NCBI RefSeq assembly: GCF_001664485.1
Contig: NZ_CP013630.1
Coordinates: 3,913,501 to 3,977,500, forward strand
Direction of reading: 5' to 3'
Source of the DNA: Rhizobium sp. N324
GTDB taxonomy: Bacteria; Pseudomonadota; Alphaproteobacteria; Rhizobiales; Rhizobiaceae
Length of the DNA: 64,000 bases
Part shown: positions 8,722 through 18,610 of the stretch, piece after piece
How positions within the stretch are numbered: position 1 is the first letter of the stretch
Layout of the letters: each line of letters begins with the position of its first letter
The notes under the pieces: model-generated
Database searches by the model: none
The model's input: the letters and a program-made list of their open reading frames with translations, nothing else
Told to the model about the DNA's origin: nothing
Program-made: the position numbers and the translations under genes

Positions 8722-8852
8722 GCCGGAAAACTGCGGTGTTCCCAAATATACGCGGAGGAACGCCTCAAGAACAGCAAACTGCGCGGCCGAACCCCATCAA
8801 ACGGGGTTAAACTCCTTGACCATAAACCACGCAAAAGTGGGGAACAAAGTGG

Positions 8853-9632
8853 ATGACGAATGATATTTCCTGCGCTTTGCGGGTCGACGACGTGCACAAA
8901 AGCTACGGCGCTCATCAGGTGCTGAAAGGGATTTCCCTTACCGCGAGAAAGGGGGACGTCATATCGCTGATCGGCTCCTCCGGCTCCGGGAAAAGCACCT
9001 TCCTGCGTTGCATCAACTTTTTGGAGATTCCCGATCGAGGGCGCTTCGTCGTCAATGGCGAGGAGGTGGTCTTGAAGACAGGATCGGATGGCCGCGCCCA
9101 CCCTGCCAATTGGCGGCAGGTAGAGCGCATTCGCAGCGGCCTCGGCATGGTATTCCAAAGCTTCAACCTCTGGGCCCACATGACCGTCTTGGAGAATGTC
9201 GTCGAAGCGCCGATCCATGTGCTGGGCCTGGGCCGCAAGGAGGCGACGGAAAAGGCGGAGGCGCTGCTGCAGAAGGTCGGCCTTTATGAGAAGCGCAACG
9301 TCTATCCGGCCTTCATGTCGGGCGGCCAGCAGCAGCGCGCCTCGATTGCGCGGGCGCTTTGCGTCGACCCCTCCGTGATGTTGTTCGACGAGCCGACCTC
9401 GGCGCTTGATCCCGAGTTGGTGGGGGAAGTGCTTAAAGTCATTCGTGATCTCGCCGACGAGGGCAGGACGATGCTGCTGGTCACGCACGAGATGAAGTTC
9501 GCGCGCGACGTTTCCAGCCATGTGATGTTTCTCCATCAGGGGCGCGTTGAGGAAGAGGGCCGGCCGGAGCAGATCTTCGGCGCCCCCAGCAGCGTCCGAT
9601 GTCGCGAATTCACAAGCTCTTCACGTCACTGA
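8853..9632 (+). CDS. amino-acid ABC transporter ATP-binding protein, HisP/OccP type
   Basis: The 259-residue ATPase has Walker A GSSGSGKST, Q-loop FQSFNLW, signature MSGGQQQR, Walker B VMLFDEPTSALDPE and switch His in THEM. The segment from FNLWAHMTVLENV through APIHVLG is characteristic of the HisP/OccP/NocP group that energises uptake of basic amino acids and opines (histidine, lysine, arginine, ornithine, octopine) rather than of the GlnQ group. It lies 131 bases after the aldehyde dehydrogenase, and the binding protein and two permeases follow. The preference for arginine-like substrates matters for what the whole block degrades. Confidence 0.92.
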   Translation: MTNDISCALRVDDVHKSYGAHQVLKGISLTARKGDVISLIGSSGSGKSTFLRCINFLEIPDRGRFVVNGEEVVLKTGSDGRAHPANWRQVERIRSGLGMVFQSFNLWAHMTVLENVVEAPIHVLGLGRKEATEKAEALLQKVGLYEKRNVYPAFMSGGQQQRASIARALCVDPSVMLFDEPTSALDPELVGEVLKVIRDLADEGRTMLLVTHEMKFARDVSSHVMFLHQGRVEEEGRPEQIFGAPSSVRCREFTSSSRH

Positions 9633-9669
9633 GCACCGTTATTCGCCAATCAAAAGAAAGAGAACTGAC

Positions 9670-10440
9670 ATGAAAACTGCAATCTGCCTCATTGCCGGAG
9701 CCACTCTTCTCGCCTCTGCCGCCGGTGCGAACGCCGAAGTGCGCTTTGGCATCATGAATGAAGCCTACCCACCGTTCTTTACGAAGGACGCGAGCGGGAA
9801 TTGGGTCGGCTGGGAAATCGACCTGATGAATGCCGTCTGCTCCGAAATGAAGGAAACCTGCTCGGTCGTCGACATGTCGTGGGATGGCCTGATTCCCGGC
9901 CTCCAATCGAAGAAATTCGACGTTATCTGGTCTTCCATGTCGATCACCGATGAGCGCAAGAAGACGGTCGCCTTCACCGACAAGTACTACAACACGCCGA
10001 GCAAGCTGATCGGCGCGCAGGATGGCAAGACCGGCACCACGGCCGAGGATATCGCCGGCAAGACGATCGGCATCCAGGTTTCCACGATCCAAGCGGATTA
10101 CTACAAGAAATACTATGCGAGCGCTTCCTCGGAAAAAACCTATGCGACGCTCGACGAGGCGTTTCAGGACCTGGCCGTCGGCCGCATCGACTATGTCTTC
10201 GGTGATTCCATCCCGCTGATGAGCTTTCTCCAGACGGATTTTGGCAAGGGCTGTTGCGAGGATAAGGGCAACGTCAAGGATGACCCGCAGGTTTTGGGAC
10301 AGGGTATCGGTGGCGGCTTGCGCAAGGAGGACACCGAGCTTCTGGCAAGGCTGAACACCGCCATCGCCGCCGTACGGGCCAGCGGAAAATACGCTGAAAT
10401 CTCCAAAAAATATTTCGACTTCGACCTCTACGGCGAATGA
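9670..10440 (+). CDS. family-3 periplasmic amino-acid binding protein
   Basis: The 256-residue protein opens with a clear Sec signal peptide (MKTAICLIAGATLLASAAG, cleavage near ANA-EV) followed by the family 3 solute-binding fold: RFGIMNEAYPPFF, GWEIDLMNAVC, MSWDGLIPGLQSKKFD and MSITDERKK motifs. I start at ATG 9670 with an AAAGAGA site; the longer frame overlaps the ATPase gene. The SMSITDERKK(T)VAFTDKYY segment contains the usual alpha-carboxylate contacts. It supplies substrate to the two permeases encoded next. A strong hairpin follows its stop codon, which would be expected to raise its level above that of the permeases. Confidence 0.9.
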   Translation: MKTAICLIAGATLLASAAGANAEVRFGIMNEAYPPFFTKDASGNWVGWEIDLMNAVCSEMKETCSVVDMSWDGLIPGLQSKKFDVIWSSMSITDERKKTVAFTDKYYNTPSKLIGAQDGKTGTTAEDIAGKTIGIQVSTIQADYYKKYYASASSEKTYATLDEAFQDLAVGRIDYVFGDSIPLMSFLQTDFGKGCCEDKGNVKDDPQVLGQGIGGGLRKEDTELLARLNTAIAAVRASGKYAEISKKYFDFDLYGE

Positions 10441-10512
10441 ACGAAGTGCACGGGGGCGCGGCGAAGCGCGTCTCCCGGCATCCATTCCAACAATACCTTC
10501 TGAAAGAGAAAA

Positions 10513-10544
10513 GCGTTCGAGCCGCAAGGGTCTCGCTCGAACGC
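10513..10544 (+). other. intercistronic hairpin between binding protein and permease
   Basis: GCGTTCGAGC at 10513-10522 pairs perfectly with GCTCGAACGC at 10535-10544 around a 12-base loop. It sits about 70 bases after the binding-protein stop and 15 bases before the permease start, with no T-run. Such hairpins protect the 3' end of binding-protein messages from exonuclease and explain excess binding protein over permease; here that is inferred. Confidence 0.6.
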
Positions 10545-10559
10545 CGAGGAGCTGTTTTC

Positions 10560-11282
10560 ATGGCGACAAGCTCATCCATTGTGGAACTGCTTTCCCCATA
10601 TCCGCCCGGCTGGGGTGGGGTGCTGCTTTCGGGCGCGGCCTCAACCATCCTGATTTCGCTCGGTGCGTACGTGTTCGGCATACTGATCGGGCTGGCGGGT
10701 GCGACAGGTAAACTCAAGGGCAGCCGCGCCGTCGTCACCCTGCTGGATTTTTACACGACGGCAGTGCGCGCCATTCCGGAGCTGATCCTGATCATCGGCC
10801 TCTATTACGCCGGGACGGACGGCATCAACAGGGTGTTGTCCACGCTCGGTCTTCCATCGATCGAGATCAACGGCTTCCTTGCCGCGGTCGCCGTACTGGG
10901 CATCGTCCAAGGCGCCTATATGATCGAGGTGTTGCGCGGCTCGATCCTCGCCATTCCCATTGGCCAGATAGAGGCCGCCAGCGCCTTCGGGATGCGGCCC
11001 TGGTTGCGCTTCCGGCGGATCGTGCTGCCGGCGCTGATGCCGAACGCCCTGCCCGGCATGGCCAATTTGTGGATGTCGGTCACCAAGGACAGCGCGCTGA
11101 TCGCTGTCGTCGGATACCAGGAGTTGGCGTTGGCAACACGGCTCGCCGCCGGCAATACCAAGCATTACTTCCTGTTTTTCCTGGCCGCAGCCGTGCTCTA
11201 CCTGGTGATCACCCTCGTCTCCAATATCGTCTTCGGAGGTCTTGAAACCCATTTCCGGCGTGGACAGCCGAAATCAGCCTGA
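10560..11282 (+). CDS. amino-acid ABC transporter permease (HisQ-like)
   Basis: A 240-residue inner-membrane permease with about five spans. The first is near residues 22-48 (GAASTILISLGAYVFGILIGL), and the EAA loop IEAASAFGMRPWLRFRRIVLP near 140-160 contacts the ATPase. The ATG at 10560 has AGGAG 8 bases upstream; the longer frame from 10437 would overlap the binding protein and add an unlikely basic leader. It pairs with the second permease to form the heterodimeric channel of HisQM/OccQM-type importers. Confidence 0.9.
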   Translation: MATSSSIVELLSPYPPGWGGVLLSGAASTILISLGAYVFGILIGLAGATGKLKGSRAVVTLLDFYTTAVRAIPELILIIGLYYAGTDGINRVLSTLGLPSIEINGFLAAVAVLGIVQGAYMIEVLRGSILAIPIGQIEAASAFGMRPWLRFRRIVLPALMPNALPGMANLWMSVTKDSALIAVVGYQELALATRLAAGNTKHYFLFFLAAAVLYLVITLVSNIVFGGLETHFRRGQPKSA

Positions 11283-11293
11283 GGAGATAGACA

Positions 11294-11983
11294 GTGGATT
11301 TCTCATGGGTTTCCAGCTATTGGCCGCTTCTCGTTGCGGGCGCGACACAGACCATCTTGCTGCTTGTCATCTCGGTCGCTCTCGGGTTCGTCCTGGCGAT
11401 TGGTCTTGCGCTCGCGCAGATCGGCGGACCCTATTGGCTGCGATGGTGCGCCAAAAGTTACTGCACCTGCCTGCGCGGCACACCCCTGCTCATCCAATTG
11501 TGGTTGCTCTACTACGGTGTCGGATCCTTGCTGCCGATGATCCCGGGTCTGCGCGCAAGCTTCGTTTGGCCGATCGTGCGCGAGGGCTTCTTCTTCGCTG
11601 CGGTCAGCTTCACGCTCAACTACGCGGCCTACGAGGCCGAAGTATTACGCGGCGCGCTGCTTGCGGTGCCGAAAGGCGAACTGGAAGCCGGTCGCGCCTT
11701 TGGCATGACCCGCTGGACGCTTCTGCGACGCATATGGTTGCCGCGGGCGACCCGCATCGCCCTGCCGACGATCACCGGCGAGGTGGTGCTGCAACTGAAG
11801 GCAACGCCGCTCGCCTTCACTGTCACAGTAATGGATCTTTATGCCGTCGCCTACAAGATCAGGCAGGACACGCTGCTCGTCTACGAGCCTCTGATTGTCG
11901 TCACCATCTTCTATGTCTGCCTCACCATCGTCATCACGCGCGCCTTTCGCATTGTCGAAAGACAGCTGCCGGCGAGGCGCTGA
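11294..11983 (+). CDS. amino-acid ABC transporter permease (HisM-like), GTG start
   Basis: The 229-residue partner permease begins at GTG 11294, preceded by GAGGAGATAGACA, 11 bases after the first permease stops. It has about five membrane spans and the EAA loop ELEAGRAFGMTRWTLLRRIWLP near residues 133-154. Segments YAAYEAEVLRGAL and QLKATPLAFTVTVMDLYAVAYKI are typical of basic-amino-acid/opine permeases of the OccM/HisM kind. It completes an importer with the ATPase and binding protein encoded just upstream. Confidence 0.9.
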   Translation: MDFSWVSSYWPLLVAGATQTILLLVISVALGFVLAIGLALAQIGGPYWLRWCAKSYCTCLRGTPLLIQLWLLYYGVGSLLPMIPGLRASFVWPIVREGFFFAAVSFTLNYAAYEAEVLRGALLAVPKGELEAGRAFGMTRWTLLRRIWLPRATRIALPTITGEVVLQLKATPLAFTVTVMDLYAVAYKIRQDTLLVYEPLIVVTIFYVCLTIVITRAFRIVERQLPARR

Positions 11984-12014
11984 CGCTCTCGTTTGAAATT
12001 TACCGGAGAATCCA

Positions 12015-12065
12015 ATGTTCAAAGAAATCGACCGGGCCATGCGCCACGCCGGCCTTCCGGCCTGA
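12015..12065 (+). CDS. possible 16-residue leader peptide or gene remnant
   Basis: After a good CGGAGAATCC ribosome site comes ATG and 16 codons (MFKEIDRAMRHAGLPA), then TGA. The same frame stays open beyond the stop to about 12195, reading into the 5' end of the PLP-lyase gene. The good ribosome site with an immediate stop suggests either a leader peptide, or the beginning of a gene cut short by a nonsense or deletion event. The 200-base gap is otherwise unusual in an operon with tight spacing. No family recognised. Confidence 0.3.
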   Translation: MFKEIDRAMRHAGLPA

Positions 12066-12186
12066 TCGGCTCAACTGCCGCGCACACTGCTTCTCCGCGC
12101 CGCGTCAAGCAGCGCTCGCGAGATTGCACGGCTGAAAAACGACCACCTCCCTCAAATTCCAGGGAGTGAAATTGCAGGAGAATGTG

Positions 12187-13458
12187 ATGACCGCAACAAA
12201 ACTCTCAGATCTGCCCGCGCGCGGCATCGACCAGCGGAAGGCGGCGCCTGCCGCAAACGCGGGGCCCAGTCGAGAAACCCTGGCGCTAAACGGCGGGCTC
12301 GTCATCGACCCGGCGACGAAGGCGATCGCCCCGAACATTTCCATGTCCGTCAACAATGTGTTTATACCTGGCGACGGCCCATTTTCCGCCGACGGCGTCG
12401 ACGACCTGACGGCGCTGCCCTTTCTCTATGCGCGCTGGACCAACCCCACCGTGCGCCAGCTGGAACAGCGATTAGCCGCGCTCGAAGGGGCCGACGATGC
12501 GATGGCCACGGCGACGGGCGTCGCGGCGATCGGAGCCACGTTCTTCACCTTCCTCAAGAAGGGCGATCATCTGATCCTGAGCGATGTTTGCTATGCCGGC
12601 GCCAATGAGCTCGCCCGGCGCATATTGCCGGACTACGGTATTGAGGTGACGCCGGTCAATATGTCCCGCCCTGAAGACGTGGCGGCCGCCTTCCGGCCCA
12701 ACACGCGGCTCGTCCATTGCGAAAGTCCGTGCAATCCGATCCTGCGTCTGACCGACCTTGCTGCCATTGCCGAGCTTGCGCGAAAACACGGGGTTTTGAT
12801 GTCGGTCGATTCGACGCTTGCCACCCCCGTGGCCACGCAGCCGCTCTTGCTTGGCGTGGATCTCGTCATCCATTCGCTCACGAAATTCATCAACGGCCAT
12901 GGCGACGCATTGGGTGGAGTTGTCTGCGGGCGGAAGGAACTGGTTGAGAAAATCCGCTCGCGCGCCGGCGTCTATCTCGGTGCGTCGATGCCGGCCATGA
13001 ACGCCTGGCTGATCATGCGCGGCATCGATACACTGTTTCCCCGCATGCGCATGATCTCGGAGTCGGCCGCGAAGATCGCGGTCTTCCTTCAGGGCCATTC
13101 CGCTGTGGAGACGGTGACTTATCCCGGACTTGCTTCCCATCCCCAGCATGATCTGGCGAAGCGCCAGATGGATATGTTCGGAGGCATCGTGACCTTCCGG
13201 GTGAAGAATCCCGGCCAGATGGCGCGACAACTCGCCGAACGCCTCAAAGTCGCCCATTATACCTTCTCGCTCGGTCATCAGCGCTCGATCGTCGTCTTGC
13301 TCGACACGCAGGAAATGATGAAATCCACTTACCAGCTGACCGGCGAGCAGCTCGAGGATTACCGCCGTTTTGCCGGCGACGGCGTGTTCCGCCTGTCGGT
13401 CGGGCTGGAAGCGACCGACGATCTGATCGGCGATCTTCATCAGGCTATTTCCAACTGA
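12187..13458 (+). CDS. Cys/Met-metabolism PLP enzyme, candidate canavanine gamma-lyase
   Basis: The 423-residue protein belongs to the cystathionine gamma-synthase/lyase fold. Marks are YARWTNPT (residues ~86-93, cofactor-phosphate Tyr and Arg from the partner subunit), ATATGVAAIGA (cofactor clamp), SDVCYAGA with the substrate-side Tyr, SVDSTLATP with the pyridine-N Asp, and Lys233 in HSLTKFINGHGD, which forms the internal aldimine. It is not next to sulfur genes but between a basic-amino-acid importer and aspartate ammonia-lyase, with homoserine dehydrogenase upstream. Canavanine gamma-lyase, a member of this family known from Pseudomonas and Rhizobiales, splits canavanine to homoserine and hydroxyguanidine, and its partners are exactly these enzymes. 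Start ATG 12187 has AGGAG 7 bases upstream. Alternatives are methionine or O-acyl-homoserine gamma-lyase. Confidence 0.7.
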   Translation: MTATKLSDLPARGIDQRKAAPAANAGPSRETLALNGGLVIDPATKAIAPNISMSVNNVFIPGDGPFSADGVDDLTALPFLYARWTNPTVRQLEQRLAALEGADDAMATATGVAAIGATFFTFLKKGDHLILSDVCYAGANELARRILPDYGIEVTPVNMSRPEDVAAAFRPNTRLVHCESPCNPILRLTDLAAIAELARKHGVLMSVDSTLATPVATQPLLLGVDLVIHSLTKFINGHGDALGGVVCGRKELVEKIRSRAGVYLGASMPAMNAWLIMRGIDTLFPRMRMISESAAKIAVFLQGHSAVETVTYPGLASHPQHDLAKRQMDMFGGIVTFRVKNPGQMARQLAERLKVAHYTFSLGHQRSIVVLLDTQEMMKSTYQLTGEQLEDYRRFAGDGVFRLSVGLEATDDLIGDLHQAISN

Positions 13459-13484
13459 GCGGAGAGAAGGAAGGAGCGGGGGCC

Positions 13485-14894
<1,410 letters not shown>

Positions 14895-14906
14895 AGGAAA
14901 GCAAAA

Positions 14907-15701
14907 ATGGCTGTTTTCACAGATCTGTCGGAGGCAGACTGCGGGAGGATCGCGACGGCCTATCGTCTGGGAAGTCTTACATCGGTGATCGGCATTGCCG
15001 ATGGTGACGCCGAAACCACTTACCTTTTCCGCTCCGCGCGCGGTGAGTTCATTGTCACCTTATTCGAAAGCGAGGCCGACCCCTTCGACCTCGAGGGGGC
15101 CTTCCGAACGATGGAAACGCTGTCTGGCGCCGGCATTCCCTGTCCGGCAACCTTTCGCACCGACGCCGGTGCGGCGACGATTACCGTGTCGGACAAGCTT
15201 GTCGCCGTTGTCGGTTTTGTGCCAGGCTCTCGACTGAGCGAAGTCACTCCGGGCAAATGCCATGCGCTTGGGAGCTGTGTCGCACGAATCCACGAGACAC
15301 TGAGGCGTTCAACAACACGAGCCTCGCTCGGGCTGCCGAAAGGTCCTGTGCACGGTGCGCTCAATCGCGACAACGTCTTCTTCCTCGACGAGATGGTGAG
15401 CGGCGTCATCAATTTCCGCTTGCGCCATGATGATGTTCTGATCGCCGAACTCGCGGAGGTCATAGTGCATTGGGCTGTGGCAGCAGACGGCACTCTCGAG
15501 AGGACGCTCGTCAGCGCATTGCTCGCTGGCTACGACGACATCAGGTCCCTCAGCGAAGCGGAGTGGCGGGCCGTGCCGGCTTTCGTCATGGCAGCGGCCG
15601 CCACCATGTTTGCGCAGAACGACAGACTTGCCGATCTCGAAGCCGCCACACAGCGGGTCTTCCTCTCCGCCAAGGACTGCATTCAGGATATCCGGCCATG
15701 A
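14907..15701 (+). CDS. homoserine-kinase-II-like protein lacking catalytic aspartates (pseudokinase)
   Basis: The 264-residue protein is a clear relative of ThrB2 homoserine kinase (APH/choline-kinase fold): it starts MAVFTDLSEADC and has LGSLTSVIGIADGDAETTYLF-type opening, a GIPCPAT strand and a long collinear C-lobe. In active ThrB2 the catalytic loop reads HADLFPDNVFF and the metal-binding segment reads GLIDF. Here they read HGALNRDNVFF (catalytic Asp replaced by Ala151) and GVINF (Mg-ligand Asp replaced by Asn169). Both key acids are gone while the frame is intact and the surrounding sequence conserved. Phosphotransfer is therefore unlikely. A role in binding homoserine, perhaps as a sensor or regulator of the pathway, is inference. 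It overlaps the AsnC gene by ATGA. Confidence 0.8.
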   Translation: MAVFTDLSEADCGRIATAYRLGSLTSVIGIADGDAETTYLFRSARGEFIVTLFESEADPFDLEGAFRTMETLSGAGIPCPATFRTDAGAATITVSDKLVAVVGFVPGSRLSEVTPGKCHALGSCVARIHETLRRSTTRASLGLPKGPVHGALNRDNVFFLDEMVSGVINFRLRHDDVLIAELAEVIVHWAVAADGTLERTLVSALLAGYDDIRSLSEAEWRAVPAFVMAAAATMFAQNDRLADLEAATQRVFLSAKDCIQDIRP

Positions 15702-16138
15702 AGCGCATCCTCGACCGATCCGACGAGCGCATTCTAACCGAGCTAACCCGCAACGGCCGGATTCCCCACGCCGAACTGGCCGAAAAAGTCCACCTGTCGC
15801 GCAACGCCGTTCGCCAACGCATCGAGCGATTGGAACGCGACGGCCTGATTCAGGGCTATACGATTGTCGTAGGCGACGGAAAGCCGCGGGCAGCCATCAC
15901 AGCAATGATCTTCGTGTATCGTCACGACCGTATGCGCGGCGGCGACGTCATCCAGACGCTCAAAGGGATACCGGAGGTCGTCTCCTGCGACGTCATGAGC
16001 GGTGAGTTCGACCTGGTCGTGCGGGTTGAGGCAAGCGCGGCAGACCGCATCCGCGAAATCTGGCAAGAGGTTTCGGCGATGCAAGGGGTGCGTGACACGC
16101 TGACGGCATTTGCCCTGTCTTCGATGATCAAGCGTTGA
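15698..16138 (+). CDS. Lrp/AsnC-family regulator closing the homoserine/canavanine block
   Basis: The 146-residue protein has a helix-turn-helix (ILDRSDERILTEL, then LAEKVHLSRNAVRQRIERLERDG, residues 3-48) and a RAM domain (FVYRHDRMRGGDVIQTLKGIPEV, then CDVMSGEFDLVVRVEA). Its ATG at 15698 overlaps the stop of the kinase-like gene (ATGA), so it is translated from the same message. The product would then be made with the pathway enzymes, as in autoregulated catabolic operons. It is not a near copy of the other Lrp protein at 5554-6021, which suggests different effectors, for example the imported substrate and a pathway intermediate. Confidence 0.88.
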   Translation: MKRILDRSDERILTELTRNGRIPHAELAEKVHLSRNAVRQRIERLERDGLIQGYTIVVGDGKPRAAITAMIFVYRHDRMRGGDVIQTLKGIPEVVSCDVMSGEFDLVVRVEASAADRIREIWQEVSAMQGVRDTLTAFALSSMIKR

Positions 16139-16251
16139 CCGAAAGGGACGGCAGGTCAACGACATAAGCACACAGCGCCGCTCGTCTTTTCAGACGCGCA
16201 AAGTACGCGATGCGACTTATAGAAATGGTATGCGCCGCAGCTCGTAAAAGC

Positions 16252-16281
16252 CCAGCCGCGATGCCGCTGGCATCGGGCTGG
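16252..16281 (+). terminator. hairpin downstream of the Lrp/AsnC gene
   Basis: CCAGCC-g-CGATGCC pairs with GGCATCG-GGCTGG around a 3-base loop, with one bulged base. It has no T-run, so it may be a factor-assisted terminator or message-stabilising hairpin. It lies 114 bases past the stop at 16138 in a 245-base gap that otherwise holds nothing I recognise. Confidence 0.4.
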
Positions 16282-16383
16282 CGCAATTCTGGTGTAAAAT
16301 CACCGGGTCTTGCTGATTTCAGGCGGAATGGATGGATTTACCTTTTCTTTCGCAAGATGATCGACCGGCGACCCTTGGGAAGA

Positions 16384-16557
16384 TCAGTGGACGGATGACT
16401 TGAGACGCATAATCTCGTCCTTGATGCGCAGCTTGCGGCGCTTGCATTCGGCAATTTCCGTATCGGAGATAGAGGGAGCTGTTCTGAGCGCGTGCAGCTC
16501 CTCTTCGAGAGCGACATGCTTTTTCTGGAGTGATTCAAGATGAGCTTGAACTGTCAT
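16384..16557 (-). CDS. DUF465 (YdcH-like) small protein, 57 residues
   Basis: A short gene easily missed. The product starts MTVQAHLESLQKKHVALEEEL and ends with ECKRRKLRIKDEIMRLKSS plus VH; this 'LxxKHxxLExxI ... LKKxKLxLKDEI' arrangement of two antiparallel helices is the DUF465/YdcH signature. The minus-strand ATG at 16557 follows AGGAAGGGTCAA. The function of the family is unknown. It is head-to-head with a second DUF465 gene at 16786. Confidence 0.85.
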   Translation of the reverse strand: MTVQAHLESLQKKHVALEEELHALRTAPSISDTEIAECKRRKLRIKDEIMRLKSSVH

Positions 16558-16785
16558 TTGACCCTTCCTTCCTCTTACCCTCCCCGGCCAACATCGTCGG
16601 GGATCAAGGTGTCAACGCGGCGGACTGTGACATATTTTTGAAGGCTTGTCGAAGGCCAAAAGATGAAGACTGGATGGCAATTTCATGATCAAGACTAACT
16701 AGCCGTTACCCGTATTTGGTGATAGGAGCTTGCGGAAATCATCGGCAGATCGGACAAGGTCCGAGGACGACAACGGGGAATGCAT

Positions 16786-16989
16786 ATGGCCGATCAGGAA
16801 CAGGCGGAAATCAGGCTCACAGTTGCGCGGCTGCGCCAGGAGCACGAGGATTTCGACGCCGCGATCAACGCCATGATCCAGATCGGATGCGACGCTCTGC
16901 GGATCCAGCGCATGAAGAAGAAGAAGCTCGTCATCAAGGACAGGCTTTCGAAGCTGGAAGATCAGATCATCCCTGACATCATCGCCTGA
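16786..16989 (+). CDS. DUF465 (YdcH-like) small protein, 67 residues
   Basis: The protein reads [30 protein letters not shown], then [25 protein letters not shown]: two charged helices with the DUF465 KKKKLxxKDxxxxLE ending. ATG 16786 has GGGGA 6 bases upstream; an in-frame ATG at 16780 is possible. It lies 10 bases before purE on the same strand, so it may share the purEK transcript, an arrangement common in rhizobia and relatives. The family's biochemical role is unknown. Confidence 0.85.
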   Translation: MADQEQAEIRLTVARLRQEHEDFDAAINAMIQIGCDALRIQRMKKKKLVIKDRLSKLEDQIIPDIIA

Positions 16990-16999
16990 GGGGATAACA

Positions 17000-17497
17000 A
17001 TGATGACAGACAGACCGTCCGTCGCCATCATCATGGGCAGCCAGTCCGACTGGGAGACCATGAAGAACGCCGCCGACACGCTGGAGGCGCTTGAGATCCC
17101 TTATGACGCGCGCATCATTTCGGCGCATCGCACACCCGACCGGCTGGTCAATTTTGCCAAGGGCGCGCGGGCGGAGGGCTTCAAAGTCATCATCGCTGGT
17201 GCCGGCGGCGCCGCCCACCTGCCGGGAATGGCCGCATCGATGACGCCGCTGCCGGTTTTCGGCGTACCGGTCCAATCCAAAACCATGTCAGGCCAGGACA
17301 GCCTTCTTTCCATCGTGCAGATGCCGGCGGGCATTCCGGTGGGAACACTTGCCATCGGCAAGGCCGGTGCGGTCAATGCCGCCCTGCTCGCCGCCGCCGT
17401 GCTTGCCCTTTCCGACGAAGAAATCGCCGACCGGCTCGACGAATGGCGCGAGCGCCAGAGTGCCGCCGTCGCCGAATACCCGATGGACGACCTATGA
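17000..17497 (+). CDS. purE: N5-carboxyaminoimidazole ribonucleotide mutase, class I PurE
   Basis: This 165-residue cytoplasmic enzyme moves the carboxyl group of N5-CAIR to C4 in purine synthesis. It shows the family opening [11 protein letters not shown] with the Ser-Asp phosphate/catalytic site, SAHRTPDRL with the catalytic His, and [12 protein letters not shown]. Length is standard for bacterial class I PurE. The start is ATG 17000 or ATG 17003, both after GGGGATAACA. It overlaps purK by ATGA, giving translational coupling of consecutive enzymes. Confidence 0.97.
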   Translation: MMTDRPSVAIIMGSQSDWETMKNAADTLEALEIPYDARIISAHRTPDRLVNFAKGARAEGFKVIIAGAGGAAHLPGMAASMTPLPVFGVPVQSKTMSGQDSLLSIVQMPAGIPVGTLAIGKAGAVNAALLAAAVLALSDEEIADRLDEWRERQSAAVAEYPMDDL

Positions 17498-18570
17498 CGG
17501 CAAGAACGATCGGCATCATCGGCGGCGGCCAGCTCGGCCGCATGCTGGCCATTGCCGCCGCCAGGCTGAATTTTCGCACGGTCATTCTCGAGCCGCAGGC
17601 GGACTGCCCGGCCGCCCAGCTCGCCAACCGGCAGATTATCGCCGCCTATGACGATCCGGCGGCACTGGCCGAACTTGCGGATCTCTGCGATGTCGTCACC
17701 TACGAATTCGAAAACGTGCCGGTCGCAGCCGCCGAGATGCTCTCCGCAAGCGTATCGGTCTATCCGCCGCCAAAGGCGCTGGAAGCCGCTCAGGACCGCC
17801 TCGTCGAAAAGCGTTTTCTCAATGGCTGCGGCATAACGACCGCCCGCTTCCACGCGGTCGACAGCCAGACCGATCTCGAAGCCGCGCTTGAGGATTTCGG
17901 CGGCCAGGGTGTGCTGAAGACCCGCCGTCTCGGTTATGACGGCAAAGGCCAGAAGGTTTTCCGCTCGGTGGCCGACAGCGTTGATTGCGCCTATGCCGCG
18001 CTCGGCGCCGTGCCGCTGATCCTCGAAAGTTTCGTCGCTTTCGAGCGTGAGATCTCGATCATCGCCGCCCGCGCCACCGACGGTACGGTCGTCTGCTTCG
18101 ATCCCGCCGAAAATGTCCATCGCAACGGCATCCTCCACACCTCGACGGTTCCGGCTGCGATCTCGCCTGCGACGGCGGACGCCGCGCGCCGATCGGCCGA
18201 AAAGATCCTCACAGCATTGAATTATGTCGGCGTTATCGGCATCGAATTCTTTGTGCTTGCCGATGGCAGCCTGATTGCCAATGAGATGGCGCCGCGCGTC
18301 CACAATTCCGGCCACTGGACCGAGGCCGCCTGCGTGGTCAGCCAGTTCGAGCAACATATCCGTGCCGTCGCCGGCCTGCCGCTCGGCAATGCCGATCGCC
18401 ATTCCGACTGCGTCCTGCAGAACCTGATCGGCGACGATATCCTGGCCGTTCCCGGCTGGCTGAAGCGCTCCGATACGATGGTCCATCTCTACGGCAAGAC
18501 CGAATGGCGTCCCGGCCGCAAGATGGGCCATGTCACCACCTTGACGCCGAAATCACCGGTTTCGGCCTGA
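17494..18570 (+). CDS. purK: N5-carboxyaminoimidazole ribonucleotide synthase
   Basis: The 358-residue ATP-grasp enzyme makes N5-CAIR from AIR, bicarbonate and ATP, supplying PurE. It opens [18 protein letters not shown], the PurK N-terminal Rossmann motif, has TYEFENVP near residue 70, the ATP-grasp lysine segment [11 protein letters not shown] near 144-154, EREISII and the Mg-binding [13 protein letters not shown] near 265-277. ATG 17494 overlaps the purE stop. A terminator-like hairpin follows at 18656. Confidence 0.97.
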   Translation: MTARTIGIIGGGQLGRMLAIAAARLNFRTVILEPQADCPAAQLANRQIIAAYDDPAALAELADLCDVVTYEFENVPVAAAEMLSASVSVYPPPKALEAAQDRLVEKRFLNGCGITTARFHAVDSQTDLEAALEDFGGQGVLKTRRLGYDGKGQKVFRSVADSVDCAYAALGAVPLILESFVAFEREISIIAARATDGTVVCFDPAENVHRNGILHTSTVPAAISPATADAARRSAEKILTALNYVGVIGIEFFVLADGSLIANEMAPRVHNSGHWTEAACVVSQFEQHIRAVAGLPLGNADRHSDCVLQNLIGDDILAVPGWLKRSDTMVHLYGKTEWRPGRKMGHVTTLTPKSPVSA

Positions 18571-18610
18571 GAAAACACCTTTGCGCCTTGGGAAAAACAC
18601 CGTCATGCGG

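Noticed and set aside
8790..8808. AACCCC/GGGGTT hairpin before the ABC ATPase gene
   Set aside because: Only 6 paired bases with a 7-base loop and no T-run; not enough to call a terminator or attenuator.
16210..16398. 62-residue plus-strand frame
   Set aside because: It starts in an intergenic hairpin region and ends inside the antisense of the DUF465 gene; no ribosome site.
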